DNA of 64,000 nt from Nitrosomonas cryotolerans ATCC 49181 (GTDB lineage: Bacteria; Pseudomonadota; Gammaproteobacteria; Burkholderiales; Nitrosomonadaceae). The notes beneath the pieces were generated by a model. The model searched no databases, was not told the DNA's origin, and saw only the letters and a program-made list of their open reading frames with translations. Positions 8,750 to 18,150 of this stretch are shown piece by piece. The stretch is taken from the NCBI RefSeq assembly GCF_900143275.1, contig NZ_FSRO01000001.1, positions 2,126,116 to 2,190,115 of the forward strand, given 5' to 3'. The translations under genes were made by a program, and so were the position numbers. Every line of letters starts with the position of its first letter. The first letter of the stretch is position 1.

Positions 8750-10471
8750 TCATGCTAGCGTTCCAGTCTTGGGCTGTCTCAGGAGAGAAAATAAATTTTC
8801 GGCTCCAATTGGTCTACTAAAAAGATATCCTTGAGCCCTATCGCATTGTCCTTGGTACAAAAAATCGAACTGTTCTTTAGTTTCAACACCCTCTGCTAGA
8901 ACAGAAAGCCCCAAGCTTCTTGCTAACGCTATAATTGTCGTTACAATTGTCGAGCTATCAGAATCGATAACAATATCTCTAGCAAAAGATCTATCGATCT
9001 TCAAGATATCAATCGGAAATCGTTTAAGATAGCTTAATGATGAATAGCCTGTTCCAAAATCATCCACAGCTATCTTTATACCCATTTTCTTTAATTCTTG
9101 TAATATCCTGACACTGGCTTCAGCATCGTGCATTAACACGGATTCTGTAATTTCCAGCTCAAGTGCTGCGGGAAACAGGTCTGTTTCAGCGAGTATATTT
9201 TCTATATGATTCAACAACTGAGACTGATCAAGTTCAATTGCAGAAATATTCACAGAAATAGACATTGAATCATAACCTGCTCTATGCCATAACTTGGTTT
9301 GCAAGCATGCCTGCTTGAGTACCCATTTACCAATATCGATAATAAAACCAGTTTCATGAGCAAGAGGTATAAAGTTATCCGGCGAGAGGAGTCCAAATTC
9401 CGGGTGATCCCAGCGTACGAGTGCTTCTGTACCTGTAATACTTCCGGTTTGCATATCCACAATCGGTTGGTAATATACTAACAACTCTTGTTTCTCAATC
9501 GACTTGCGTAAAGACCTTTCTAATTTCAAACGTTTAGCGGAAGCTTCACCAATTTCTTTAATATAAAACCTATAATTATTCTGCCATAGGTTCCTGGAAA
9601 GCAGCATGGCGCTTTCAGCACTGGCCAGCAGCATGGATATATCCTTCCCATCCGTGGGATATACACAAATCCCCATATTAAAGGTAATATAGAATTCAAG
9701 ATTGTTAACCATAAAAGGAGTAGCAGCCAGTTCCATGATCCGATTCAGAAAAGCATGAATGTCGCTAGAATTGGCAACATCACCATTAAAATAGGCGAAT
9801 TTACTGCCTTCAACGCGCGTCAATAAGCAATTTTTGCCGGCGTATTCCAGTAAATGGCGAGTAAGCTGTTGAATTAAAGTATCACCAACGCCGTACCCAT
9901 AAGTGCTATTGATATGTGGTAAACGATTTATATTAATAAAATATATTGCAGCAATCGCTTCTAAATGAGGTCGATTCGACAACATTACGGATACTTCTTT
10001 ACAAAATAGATTTCGTTTGGGGAGGCCGGTTAATTCATCATAATAGGCCAAACGATAAATCTGAACCTCGGCCTGTAGCTTGGCATAATGAATCGCCTTA
10101 TTTTTCAATTCTCGCCGGATTGAGAAAACAAGCTGTATGGCGTTACCCTTTTGCACGTAATCATCTGCACCACTATACATGGTTGTGGATATTATCTTTT
10201 CGTCTATATCAGTAGAATAAACAATGAAAGGAATTACCTTATCGCTCTCCTTTAATACGTTCAAAGCATCCATAAAATCAAAAGATGGCATTGCATGATT
10301 AGATATCAGCGCATCCCATTCTGATTCATATAAAGCAGTATGTATATCCAATACTTTAGTTATAGGCTTGTAATTCAAATCATCTATAATCGCAACAAGC
10401 TCAGAATACAATAGATCTGCATCGGGTTCTGAGTAACCAACCACCAATAATCTCAGTTTATTCCTATGCAT
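8750..10471 (-). CDS. Receiver-GGDEF-EAL protein with degenerate receiver and GGDEF sites
   Basis: A 573-residue cytosolic signalling protein. Residues 1-120 have a receiver fold, but the phospho-acceptor position is Asn58 (LISNHAMP where LISDYxMP is usual) and the N-terminal acidic pair is altered; Lys108 is kept. Residues 140-305 are a GGDEF domain whose active motif reads EGSKF (221-225), so cyclase activity is unlikely. Residues 320-570 are an EAL domain with catalytic motifs intact: TEALVRW, EITESVLM, DDFGTGYSSL, KIDRSF and AEGVET. The inferred job is c-di-GMP hydrolysis. It stands directly upstream of flhDC on the same strand, which suggests control of the motile/sessile choice. It could instead act as a sensor through the degenerate domains. 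Confidence 0.88.
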   Translation of the reverse strand: MHRNKLRLLVVGYSEPDADLLYSELVAIIDDLNYKPITKVLDIHTALYESEWDALISNHAMPSFDFMDALNVLKESDKVIPFIVYSTDIDEKIISTTMYSGADDYVQKGNAIQLVFSIRRELKNKAIHYAKLQAEVQIYRLAYYDELTGLPKRNLFCKEVSVMLSNRPHLEAIAAIYFININRLPHINSTYGYGVGDTLIQQLTRHLLEYAGKNCLLTRVEGSKFAYFNGDVANSSDIHAFLNRIMELAATPFMVNNLEFYITFNMGICVYPTDGKDISMLLASAESAMLLSRNLWQNNYRFYIKEIGEASAKRLKLERSLRKSIEKQELLVYYQPIVDMQTGSITGTEALVRWDHPEFGLLSPDNFIPLAHETGFIIDIGKWVLKQACLQTKLWHRAGYDSMSISVNISAIELDQSQLLNHIENILAETDLFPAALELEITESVLMHDAEASVRILQELKKMGIKIAVDDFGTGYSSLSYLKRFPIDILKIDRSFARDIVIDSDSSTIVTTIIALARSLGLSVLAEGVETKEQFDFLYQGQCDRAQGYLFSRPIGAENLFSLLRQPKTGTLA

Positions 10472-10696
10472 AAAAAATCCTAGAAGTGAATTACTCTCTT
10501 AAGTAACGACTTTGTTCACTAGAACTTTAATAGAATATAAATATATATTAATCATGGAATAAAGTTTATTAACAGATGGTTGTACGTGATACATCATAAA
10601 TTGACATATCAGTCACTCAAATGAGGGTTGCTCATAATTTTATTCTGGTTTATCCTTGGCGCCCTTGTCGATTCTTGACTCCATGCCATTTTGATT

Positions 10697-10787
10697 GGAG
10701 AAGTGACCGAGTGGTTTAAGGTGCACGCCTGGAAAGCGTGTGTACGGTTCTCCCGTACCGCGGGTTCGAATCCCGCCTTCTCCGCCA
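10697..10787 (+). tRNA. tRNA-Ser, anticodon GGA
   Basis: A complete 91-base serine tRNA including the encoded CCA. The acceptor arms GGAGAAG (10697-10703) and CTTCTCC (10777-10783) pair fully. The anticodon stem CACGC/GCGTG encloses the loop CTGGAAA with GGA at 10731-10733. A long variable arm (GTACGG.../...CCGTAC) is typical of type II serine tRNAs, and the T arm is GCGGG-TTCGAAT-CCCGC. It reads UCC and UCU. A decayed integrase follows, so this gene probably served as an island attachment site. Confidence 0.97.
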
Positions 10788-10988
10788 ATAAGCCGTCTTA
10801 TCCAGACCGCTTAAGACCAACTAAGACCCATGTTTAAACCGGGTGTTAGACCCAGGCCCCATCCAAACACCCATTAGTCTCGATTGGCCCTCATTGGCCT
10901 CAGCTGTGACACAAATTTGCCACGAATCATTCGGGCTGACGAACTGACCGCAAACTTTGGCGCACCAGATTGCCGGCAATTAAGGCAG

Positions 10989-11409
10989 CATATTTTCAGC
11001 GACCTTTCTTCTATTGCGGGAGGCTTGGTAGTGCATCATGTCAAGATCGCTGAACGCACCAGTTTAGCAGGCAAACCATCAACTCCAAGGTATATCGGGA
11101 TCACACGTGAAGTAACGCTCCAACCTTCAAGCCTGGGAAGCGTTGCTTAGTCAACAAACCTACACCGAGGAATACAATGAAATCGTTTTCCATGATCCAC
11201 GCACTAACAAACCGTGGAAAGACGACCAGCCCATCCGAAAAACGGTTTGGACACCAGCATTGAGAGAAACGGATATCAAATACCGTAACCCATACCAAAC
11301 CCGCCATACATTTGCATCCGCCCTACTTTCAAGAGGTAAAAATCCACTCTGGGTTGCTCAGCAAATGGGTCATAAGGATTGGAGTGAGACCTTTGCAAAA
11401 CCCCAATAG
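10989..11409 (+). pseudogene. Tyrosine-recombinase (integrase) relic, frameshifted and truncated
   Basis: The C-terminal half of a phage/island integrase survives in two frames. The first frame holds GLVVHHVKI ... ITREVTLQP; after a frameshift near 11130-11145 the next frame runs QAWEALLSQQ ... HDPRTNKPW ... NPYQTRHTFASALLSRG ... WVAQQMGHKDW. The catalytic box II Arg-His (TRHTFAS) and the box-III-like GHKDW are visible. The catalytic tyrosine segment is missing because a miniature inverted-repeat element begins at 11386, so the last codons come from that element. It lies about 200 bp after tRNA-Ser and reads away from it, as expected for an island that used the tRNA as attB. It is not functional. 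Confidence 0.8.
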
Positions 11410-11474
11410 TTGAAAAATTAAGCATTTACAATCAATAGCATAAAACTTCTGGTGAGGACTTTTGCAAAAGTCTC
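11386..11474 (+). mobile_element. Miniature inverted-repeat element, family A, copy 1
   Basis: An 89-bp element beginning GAGACCTTTGCAAAA and ending TTTTGCAAAAGTCTC. The core contains the family string CAATAGTTGAAAAATTAA. No coding capacity. It interrupts the integrase relic. Four more copies lie at 22947, 38550, 57891 (inverted) and 60546. Confidence 0.85.
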
Positions 11475-11797
11475 CCTTGGTGGTGTCGTCGAATTCAAAT
11501 ACTGCGTCTGCGCAGAATTGATGGGGCGCATCCTTTGGTTCGAGATGGTGGCAAATCATCAGGGGGGCGTGGGAAAGTTCTATACACTCATCACCCTTTC
11601 GCGCATGCATGTTTGTCTGCGCAATGGCAGAATTTTAATACTAGCGAGATTATCCCCGTTGTCATCGGGTGTTATGGCGATACGGCACTATTGCGGCTCG
11701 CCAAAACGGATAAATCTGGTAACTGGTTTATTAAGATTTCAGCTTGATATTTTCGTACATATATGCGACTAACGTTGCATATGACCGGCTTACGGAC
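11475..11797. other. Island remnant without recognisable gene
   Basis: This 320-bp stretch follows the miniature element. Short open frames exist on both strands, but none shows a family motif or good ribosome site. It is probably decayed island DNA between the integrase relic and the DUF6988-type gene. Confidence 0.5.
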
Positions 11798-12433
11798 TCA
11801 AATCACAGAAGAACTATGCTTTGAACCAAATTCTTCTTCGTGGATGGCCTTGACTTTCTGTGCCATATCTTCGCTTTCTGCTAACACTGATAGTTCAGTT
11901 ACTGTTTGCAGTGTAAAAGTATTTGCAATATTAAGAAGCATTATGATCTGCTCATCTCCAAAATCACTAACAATTTTATTGCCTGATAAGCGCCAAGATA
12001 TTTGGGCATATCCGCCGTGATTGAAGTCACACGAAATTTTCCAGATCTTTTTTTTAAACCGAGACAGTGAACCATTTTCAAAAACTGGCAATGATTCTAT
12101 ATTAATGATTAGCTGCTCGATTTTTGGTGGTTGATTGTTTGCTAAAAAATGTGCAATTTCTTTCTGTGTCGCACAACGATGAATCCATACACCACGGATA
12201 TAAGCCTCCAGTTGCGATCGAATTAAAGCGAATGCAGAACCATAGTGTTTCGTTCTTGCTAAATGAAGAATGCTGCTATGATGTTCCATAGCCAGATGGA
12301 ATAGTGAAACTGCAACCCTGTTTCGGTCGGAATTCTTAATATCCGACTGTGCGTCAGTTAGGCTTCTGCATCCCCTTAGCCATGTAGTAGACTGTCTTAT
12401 TGCTTCAGTAAGCAATTTTTCTTCCTCAGGCAT
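11798..12433 (-). CDS. DUF6988-type protein of unknown function
   Basis: A 211-residue, mainly helical, probably cytosolic protein. I recognise a family pattern: SDRNRVAVSLFHLAMEHH (about 34-51), HYGSAFALIRSQLEAYIRGVW (about 63-83), a basic KKKIWK (about 131) and NHGGYAQISWRL (about 140-151). Proteins with this layout are listed as DUF6988 and lack an assigned role; many occur in islands. The conserved His, Arg and Glu residues in helices could form an active pocket, but that is inference. It lies inside the tRNA-Ser island, on the same strand as the small zinc-knuckle ORF 73 bp upstream, and the two may be co-transcribed. A defence role is conceivable but unsupported. Confidence 0.65.
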   Translation of the reverse strand: MPEEEKLLTEAIRQSTTWLRGCRSLTDAQSDIKNSDRNRVAVSLFHLAMEHHSSILHLARTKHYGSAFALIRSQLEAYIRGVWIHRCATQKEIAHFLANNQPPKIEQLIINIESLPVFENGSLSRFKKKIWKISCDFNHGGYAQISWRLSGNKIVSDFGDEQIIMLLNIANTFTLQTVTELSVLAESEDMAQKVKAIHEEEFGSKHSSSVI

Positions 12434-12506
12434 AACGTTATATGCCGTCCATAAAGTACGTATGTGACATTAATCTTTATAAGGTTATTATTCTTATTAA
12501 CTTATC

Positions 12507-12671
12507 CTAATTTGGTTCTTTCCCAGTGCCTTTGCAGTGTTTGCAGTCTATAGCAGGAAACATTATCTGCTTATTCTCATTTAAATCTTGCAGATTAACC
12601 TTGGGAATTTTTGTACCATCACAAACAGTACACACCTGTTCTTGCTTTTGATCCTGATCTTGATTGCTCAT
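12507..12671 (-). CDS. Small protein with two Cys pairs (DnaJ-like zinc knuckle)
   Basis: A 54-codon ORF I read directly from the minus strand. It begins MSNQDQDQKQEQ, then has CTVCDG (Cys14, Cys17), a spacer of 25 residues, and CKHCKGTGK (Cys43, Cys46). Two CxxC pairs, the second as CxxCxG, are the zinc-binding pattern of DnaJ central domains and of small zinc-ribbon proteins. A GGGGA-like ribosome site precedes the ATG. Its position directly upstream of the DUF6988-type gene in the island suggests a shared transcript. The function is unknown. Confidence 0.55.
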   Translation of the reverse strand: MSNQDQDQKQEQVCTVCDGTKIPKVNLQDLNENKQIMFPAIDCKHCKGTGKEPN

Positions 12672-13223
12672 TTTCTTGCATCCCCAAGTCTAGATAGCAT
12701 ATAACGTAATTTATACGACAAAGAGTGTCTTATAAAGGTTGATTTTCGCTAAATCTTTATTTTTTTATGTGGCTTTGAATATAAGAGCCTCTAGCACATG
12801 TAATTAACAAACTATTGAGTAGCAAGCTAATAGATTGTTGCTTCTGACGTAATAATAACTAAACAATTAAACTTGATAGCGATCTGCAATTAAGTCTAGA
12901 CTAAATTCCATTCGGAAGTTCTAAAATTCTCGGAAAAATACTTAGAATTGACACAACAATAGTATGGATGAATAATAAGTTATTGATTATAAAAAATAAA
13001 TTCTGCTTCGAATCCCACTCTTCCCGTCACCCCCCCCTTATCCGCAGTAACCCATAAAAATCCATAATACTCAGTAATGAGAAGAGCGGCTCCGATAATA
13101 GGCCAAAACCGCCTTCTTACCTTCTCGGCCTCCTGAAGGTCGAGGCTTTTCAAGGGTTTTGATGAAATTCATACATTAAACCGATGGCAAAATAGGTGAA
13201 ATCAATAACTGCTTATAAAGTTA
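12672..13223. other. Intergenic remainder of the tRNA-Ser island
   Basis: This 550-bp region has no supported gene. It contains a degenerate copy of the tRNA-Ser 3' end near 13010-13035 (see separate entry) and, at about 13105-13180, a GC-rich segment with a CTCGGCCTCCTGAAGG core that resembles a segment near 28975-29030. The first 300 bp are AT-rich and plain. Confidence 0.5.
13012..13035. repeat. Degenerate tRNA-Ser 3' end, candidate attR of the island
   Basis: The string TTCGAATCCC followed by C-CTTCCCGTCA copies the T-loop and acceptor end of tRNA-Ser(GGA), where the matching string is TTCGAATCCC then GCCTTCTCCGCCA. The first 10 bases are identical and about half of the following 13 agree. 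With the tRNA at 10.7 kb it brackets the integrase relic, as expected for a direct repeat left by site-specific integration. It is decayed, so the assignment is tentative. Confidence 0.45.
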
Positions 13224-14168
13224 TCAAAATGAATTATTTGCTGTTTTTTGCCCAACTGCTATGAATTTTCTAATATACGCGGTTGTTTTATCGGATATTC
13301 GCATTGCTAAAAATAATTTCTGGTACAAGCCATTTTTACCAATTTGAATCTTCTTAAGTTTGAAATGACCACCTTTGCTATCAGCCAGCCATTCTGGCAA
13401 GACACAGACACCCCGTTTTAATGCGGTCATTTGCAACATAATTTCTAATGATTCAACTTGTTTTAATTTTAATGGCTCAATATGGGCAGGTGCCAAAAAA
13501 TATTTCAGAATATCGAGTCTTTCCCTGGATACGGGAAAAATAAACAATATTTCCTCAGATAAATGTTCTGGCATGAGTTGCTCAACCTCGGCTAAGGGGT
13601 GATCAGCAGAAACTAACAAGACAAGCTGGTATTCAGCTAACGTTTCGTAATAAATTTTTTCTTTTCTTACGAGATCTGGAGTGACTAGAACGTCTATATG
13701 ATGATTGAGTAAACCTTCTAATCCTGAGAACTGAAATTTGTGGATAATATCAATATCCACGTCGGGCATTTGTTGCATAAATTCACCCAGGACTCCTGTC
13801 AGCCATTCAAAGCAAGGATAGCATTCAACCCCGATCCGCATGATGCCTTGCCGACCCTCACTATAAGCTTTGAGTGTTTTTTCTGCCTGTGATAAGACAG
13901 GCAAAACCTGATAGGCGACTTCCAGCAAAAGTTCTCCCGCCTGAGTCAATCTTAAATTACGCCCTTCCCGTTCCCATAAAACTACCGCCAACTTTTTCTC
14001 TAGATAGCGAATCTGATGTGATAGTGCAGATTGACTTAAACATAGAGTATTGGCCGCTTCTGTTAAGGTGCCATTGATATGTAGCGCTTGTATGATTCTA
14101 AGATGGCTGTGTTCGATCATATATGAATAAAGCTCATTAGAAGTTAAAAATTTATCATTATTATTCAT
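13224..14168 (-). CDS. metR: LysR-type activator MetR
   Basis: A transcriptional activator of methionine synthesis that senses homocysteine. The 314-residue LysR protein has an N-terminal winged helix (about 20-80: ALHINGTLTEAANTLCLSQS, SHQIRYLEKKL) and a substrate-binding domain (about 105-300). Identity rests on the MetR-like effector domain (GVECYPCFEWL) and the divergent placement next to metE with a 54-bp gap, which must hold both promoters. I could not see a clean MetR palindrome in that gap. It adjoins the edge of the decayed tRNA-Ser island. Confidence 0.9.
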   Translation of the reverse strand: MNNNDKFLTSNELYSYMIEHSHLRIIQALHINGTLTEAANTLCLSQSALSHQIRYLEKKLAVVLWEREGRNLRLTQAGELLLEVAYQVLPVLSQAEKTLKAYSEGRQGIMRIGVECYPCFEWLTGVLGEFMQQMPDVDIDIIHKFQFSGLEGLLNHHIDVLVTPDLVRKEKIYYETLAEYQLVLLVSADHPLAEVEQLMPEHLSEEILFIFPVSRERLDILKYFLAPAHIEPLKLKQVESLEIMLQMTALKRGVCVLPEWLADSKGGHFKLKKIQIGKNGLYQKLFLAMRISDKTTAYIRKFIAVGQKTANNSF

Positions 14169-14222
14169 TTTTTACTAACACTACAATAGTGATTCTATTT
14201 CTATACTGAGCACAGGTAAAAC

Positions 14223-16514
14223 ATGGTAACGACACATAATCTTGGATTTCCTCGTATTGGTAAAAAGCGGGAATTGAAATTTGCCTTGGAGAAATATTGG
14301 AAAAAAATAATTTCCAGAGAAGTGCTTGAGGAAACCACCGCCGATCTTCGCCGACAGCATTGGCAAGATCAATCCAAACTTGATTTTGTCCCGGTTGGAG
14401 ATTTTTCACTATACGATCAAGTGCTGGACACCAGTTTTATGTTAGGCCATGTTCCTTCACGCGTGCTTGATTTGCCAGGCGATGATCTGGATAGCTATTT
14501 TCGGGTTGCAAGGGGACGTTCTGTATCTGATGATTCAAGCTGTTCTAGTATTAGTGCCGGAGAGATGACCAAGTGGTTTGATACCAACTATCATTACATC
14601 GTACCTGAGTTTGATAAGAACACACAATTCTCATTGGATACAAGCCGCTTATTCCAACAGATAGCAGAAGCCAAACAGCAAAATGTCCAGGTGAAACCCG
14701 TTATCCTTGGACCGGTTACTTATTTATGGTTAGGAAAGGCGAAAGATCAATCGAACAAACTGGATCTATTGGATAAGTTACTGAGCGCCTATGCAGAGCT
14801 GCTTTCTCAACTAGAAGGCATAGGAATTCAATGGGTGCAGATAGACGAACCTGTACTCGTAACGGAACTTTCCCAAACATGGCAGCATGCCTTAAGAAAA
14901 GCCTATTTTCAATTACAAACCATACCCGTCAACATACTATTGACGACCTACTTTGGTCAATTGAAAGATAATCTACAATTAGCCTGCGAGCTACCTGTGA
15001 ATGGGCTGCATCTTGATGCGATCACCGCAAAAGATGAAGTCGCTAAAGTCATTGACTGGTTGCCCTGCCACAAAGTTTTATCACTGGGCATCATTAATGG
15101 ACGCAACGTCTGGAAAACGGATTTAACCGAAACACTGAATTGGTTAGAGCCAATTCATGCTCGTTTGCAGGATCGTCTCTGGCTTGCGCCCTCTTGTTCA
15201 TTACTACATGTACCCGTTGACCTGGAAAGCGAGCGGGAACTGGATCCCGATATAGAATCATGGCTGGCATTTGCGATACAAAAATTAGATGAACTCAGTA
15301 TCTTAGCTAAGGCCCTCAGCAAGGGACGCAATACCGTCGCAGGAAAACTGTTAACTAATGCCGCAGCGATCAATAACCGTAAACACTCAAATAGGGTGCA
15401 TAATGAATTAGTTAAAAAACGGGTGCTCGAAATTAATGGTCAAATGGGTACCCGCCAATCTCCTTATCCGCAACGTGCGATAACACAACACGAAAAATTT
15501 AATCTACCGCTTTATCCCACCACCACCATCGGTTCTTTTCCACAAACACAGGAGATCAGACAAGCCAGAAAGGATTTCCGCAGTGGTAGCCTATCGGAAG
15601 AACAATATCGTCAGGCAATGCAGCAAGAAATTAGCATCTGTGTGCAAGAACAGGAAGCTCTGGGACTTGATGTCCTGGTACATGGTGAACCGGAGCGCAA
15701 TGACATGGTGGAGTATTTTAGTGAATATCTGACCGGATATGCTTTTACTCAGTTTGGTTGGGTGCAGTCCTACGGATCACGCTGTGTTAAACCACCTATT
15801 ATTTTTGGCGATATTTCTCGCCCGCATGCGATAACGGTCGATTGGATTCGCTATGCCCAATCATTAACCAAAAAACCGATGAAGGGAATGCTGACTGGAC
15901 CGGTCACTATTTTAAACTGGTCCTTTGTGCGAGATGATCAGCCTCGCGCAGAAACCTGTCTGCAATTAGCTTTAGCAATGCGTGATGAGGTATTGGATCT
16001 CGAGAAAGCAGGCATCAGTATTATCCAGATTGATGAAGCAGCATTAAGAGAAGGCTTGCCATTAAGAAAAACACAGTGGCAATCTTATCTCCAATGGGCT
16101 ATCCGTGCATTCCAGATTACTGCAAATGGCGTCAAAGATGAGACACAAATACATACTCATATGTGCTACTCAGAATTTAACGATATTATAGAAGCTATCG
16201 CTGAAATGGATGCCGATGTAATCACGATTGAAACTTCTCGTTCTGATATGGAGTTATTAGATGTATTTGATCAATTTCATTATCCTAATGGAATCGGGCC
16301 GGGTGTGTATGACATTCATTCACCTAATATTCCTTCAGTAGATGAAATGGTTAATTTAATGCAGATGGCCACACAGCGCATTCCGGCAAAAAGATTATGG
16401 ATCAACCCTGATTGTGGCTTAAAGACCCGTAGCTGGGAAGAAGTTAAACTTGCTCTCAGCAATATGATTGCCGCAAGCCAGCAATTATCTGTCACGCCCA
16501 CGCAAGTTCAATAA
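14223..16514 (+). CDS. metE: Cobalamin-independent methionine synthase
   Basis: Transfers a methyl group from 5-methyltetrahydropteroyl-triglutamate to homocysteine without B12. At 763 residues it has the full two-barrel architecture. The N-terminal barrel begins [18 protein letters not shown]. The catalytic C-terminal barrel starts near 430 ([11 protein letters not shown]) and has the zinc ligands His646 and Cys648 in HMCYSE and a Cys near 731 in NPDCGLKTR. It is divergent from metR, its likely activator. A weak AGG site precedes the ATG. Having MetE frees the cell from B12 for methionine under the conditions where it is expressed. Confidence 0.97.
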   Translation: MVTTHNLGFPRIGKKRELKFALEKYWKKIISREVLEETTADLRRQHWQDQSKLDFVPVGDFSLYDQVLDTSFMLGHVPSRVLDLPGDDLDSYFRVARGRSVSDDSSCSSISAGEMTKWFDTNYHYIVPEFDKNTQFSLDTSRLFQQIAEAKQQNVQVKPVILGPVTYLWLGKAKDQSNKLDLLDKLLSAYAELLSQLEGIGIQWVQIDEPVLVTELSQTWQHALRKAYFQLQTIPVNILLTTYFGQLKDNLQLACELPVNGLHLDAITAKDEVAKVIDWLPCHKVLSLGIINGRNVWKTDLTETLNWLEPIHARLQDRLWLAPSCSLLHVPVDLESERELDPDIESWLAFAIQKLDELSILAKALSKGRNTVAGKLLTNAAAINNRKHSNRVHNELVKKRVLEINGQMGTRQSPYPQRAITQHEKFNLPLYPTTTIGSFPQTQEIRQARKDFRSGSLSEEQYRQAMQQEISICVQEQEALGLDVLVHGEPERNDMVEYFSEYLTGYAFTQFGWVQSYGSRCVKPPIIFGDISRPHAITVDWIRYAQSLTKKPMKGMLTGPVTILNWSFVRDDQPRAETCLQLALAMRDEVLDLEKAGISIIQIDEAALREGLPLRKTQWQSYLQWAIRAFQITANGVKDETQIHTHMCYSEFNDIIEAIAEMDADVITIETSRSDMELLDVFDQFHYPNGIGPGVYDIHSPNIPSVDEMVNLMQMATQRIPAKRLWINPDCGLKTRSWEEVKLALSNMIAASQQLSVTPTQVQ

Positions 16515-16647
16515 TAATAAGCCTGGTTCGTTTCAGTCCAATTCTTAGACCAGCAGTAAATCACGCTGCTGGCCTGGAATAAGGTTCATTGTCATCTAGC
16601 ATTTCTCAGCGTAAACTTGATCTGGTTATCGAAAACAATAGTTCGAT

Positions 16648-18150
16648 TTAGGTGCCGCAGAATGTTTTTTGTACAATTTCTTCCGGGCGTGGCGGCGTAG
16701 CATATATCGAATAAATGGGTTGATCATTGTAAGGATTAGCCAATACCGTCACCAATTTCTCAAATGGTTCAAAGTTCTCTTCTTCAACTGCCGCCCGGAT
16801 CGCTTCTTCAACTCTATGATTGCGCGGAATAAATGCTGGATTTACGGTGTTCATAGCTGCTTGTCGTTCATGATCATCAGATGCCTCCAGAGCGAGCCGC
16901 TGCCGCCATGCTACTGCCCAAGTATCGAATGCGCTGGGATTGTCAAACAAATCACGAACCGGCCTGTTGGCCTTGGTATGATCAGTTATTGCTTTTACGG
17001 GTAGTTTGCCTAGCCCGCGAAATGTTAACGTGAAATCTGCTTTATTCTCTGCCATTCGTTCGAGCAGATCTTGTGCCAGCGCCAAATCACCATCCCGTTC
17101 TTTTGATAACCCCAGTTTTTTTCGCATGCCACCCAAATAAGCATGTTCAAACCGATTGGAGTAACTATCAATAATCGCCTGTAAACGATTAATGGCAACT
17201 TGTTCATCTTCATTAATCAGCGGCAACAATGACTGCGCGAGACATGTCAGGTTCCATTGAGCAATATGGGGCTGATTCTGGTATGCATAACGTCCCATTT
17301 GATCAATAGAGCTAAATACGGTTTCTGGGTGATATGTGTCCATGAAAGCACATGGGCCATAATCGATTGATTCACCTGCAATCGACATATTGTCTGTATT
17401 CATCACACCATGGATAAAACCGATTAATTGCCAACGTGCGACCAGCTCCGCCTGGCGGTCAACAACGGCATCAAGCAATGCGAGATAAGGAGCCTGCGCG
17501 CTAGCTGCCTTAGGGTAATAGCGTGCTATAACATAATCAGCAAGTTGTCTGAGCGCATCCATATCTTGTCGTGCAACAAAAAACTGAAAAGTACCGATTC
17601 GAATATGGCTGCGCGCAACGCGTGTCAATACTGCGCCGGGCATGAGTCCCTCCCGTCGAATTACTTCACCCGAGCTGATAACTGCAAGTGCCCGCGTAGT
17701 GGGCACACCAAGGGCTGCCATGGCTTCACTCACTATATATTCTCGCAATACAGGACCAAGCCAAGCTCGTCCATCTCCCCTGCGTGAAAATGGTGTTGGC
17801 CCAGCACCCTTCAGCTGGATATCAAAACGAACCCCATGCTGGTCAAGAATTTCTCCCAGTAGAATTGCACGACCATCACCAAGCTGTGGCACCCAGACTC
17901 CAAATTGATGCCCAGCATAAGCCATAGCTAAAGGTTCTGCACCCTGTGGGACGCTATTACCAGCAAACATATTAACGCCTTCGGGCGAAGATAATAGATC
18001 TGGATTTAGTCCAAGCTGTCGTGCAAGCTGGACATTTAGTTTAATTAATCTCGGAGCCGCGACTGGCGTGGGATTCAGTCGCGCAAAGAATCGAGTTGGT
18101 AAACGTGCATAACTGTTATCGAACGGTAACTCGAGCATTGCATGGCGCAT
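16648..18150 (-). CDS. selO: Protein adenylyltransferase SelO (YdiU/UPF0061)
   Basis: A pseudokinase-fold enzyme that attaches AMP to Ser/Thr/Tyr of target proteins, linked to oxidative-stress responses. The 500-residue length is typical. Family signatures are MAYAGHQFGVWVPQLGDGRA (about 76-95), the Lys in QLKGAGPTPFSRRGDGRA, EYIVSEAM, and GVMNTDNMSIAGESIDYGP with the catalytic Asn and Asp. The C-terminus ends FCGT, the conserved tail in which Cys replaces the selenocysteine of the eukaryotic form. Starts at residue 1 or Met5 are both possible. It stands alone. Confidence 0.95.
   Translation of the reverse strand: MRHAMLELPFDNSYARLPTRFFARLNPTPVAAPRLIKLNVQLARQLGLNPDLLSSPEGVNMFAGNSVPQGAEPLAMAYAGHQFGVWVPQLGDGRAILLGEILDQHGVRFDIQLKGAGPTPFSRRGDGRAWLGPVLREYIVSEAMAALGVPTTRALAVISSGEVIRREGLMPGAVLTRVARSHIRIGTFQFFVARQDMDALRQLADYVIARYYPKAASAQAPYLALLDAVVDRQAELVARWQLIGFIHGVMNTDNMSIAGESIDYGPCAFMDTYHPETVFSSIDQMGRYAYQNQPHIAQWNLTCLAQSLLPLINEDEQVAINRLQAIIDSYSNRFEHAYLGGMRKKLGLSKERDGDLALAQDLLERMAENKADFTLTFRGLGKLPVKAITDHTKANRPVRDLFDNPSAFDTWAVAWRQRLALEASDDHERQAAMNTVNPAFIPRNHRVEEAIRAAVEEENFEPFEKLVTVLANPYNDQPIYSIYATPPRPEEIVQKTFCGT

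Noticed and set aside
14169..14222. MetR operator palindrome (TGAA-N5-TTCA) between metR and metE
   Set aside because: I could not find a convincing match in the 54-bp gap, so it is not listed even though one is expected from the biology.
16648..18150. Selenocysteine-containing SelO
   Set aside because: The C-terminal codon in question is a normal Cys codon (FCGT end) and no in-frame TGA or SECIS-like element is apparent.
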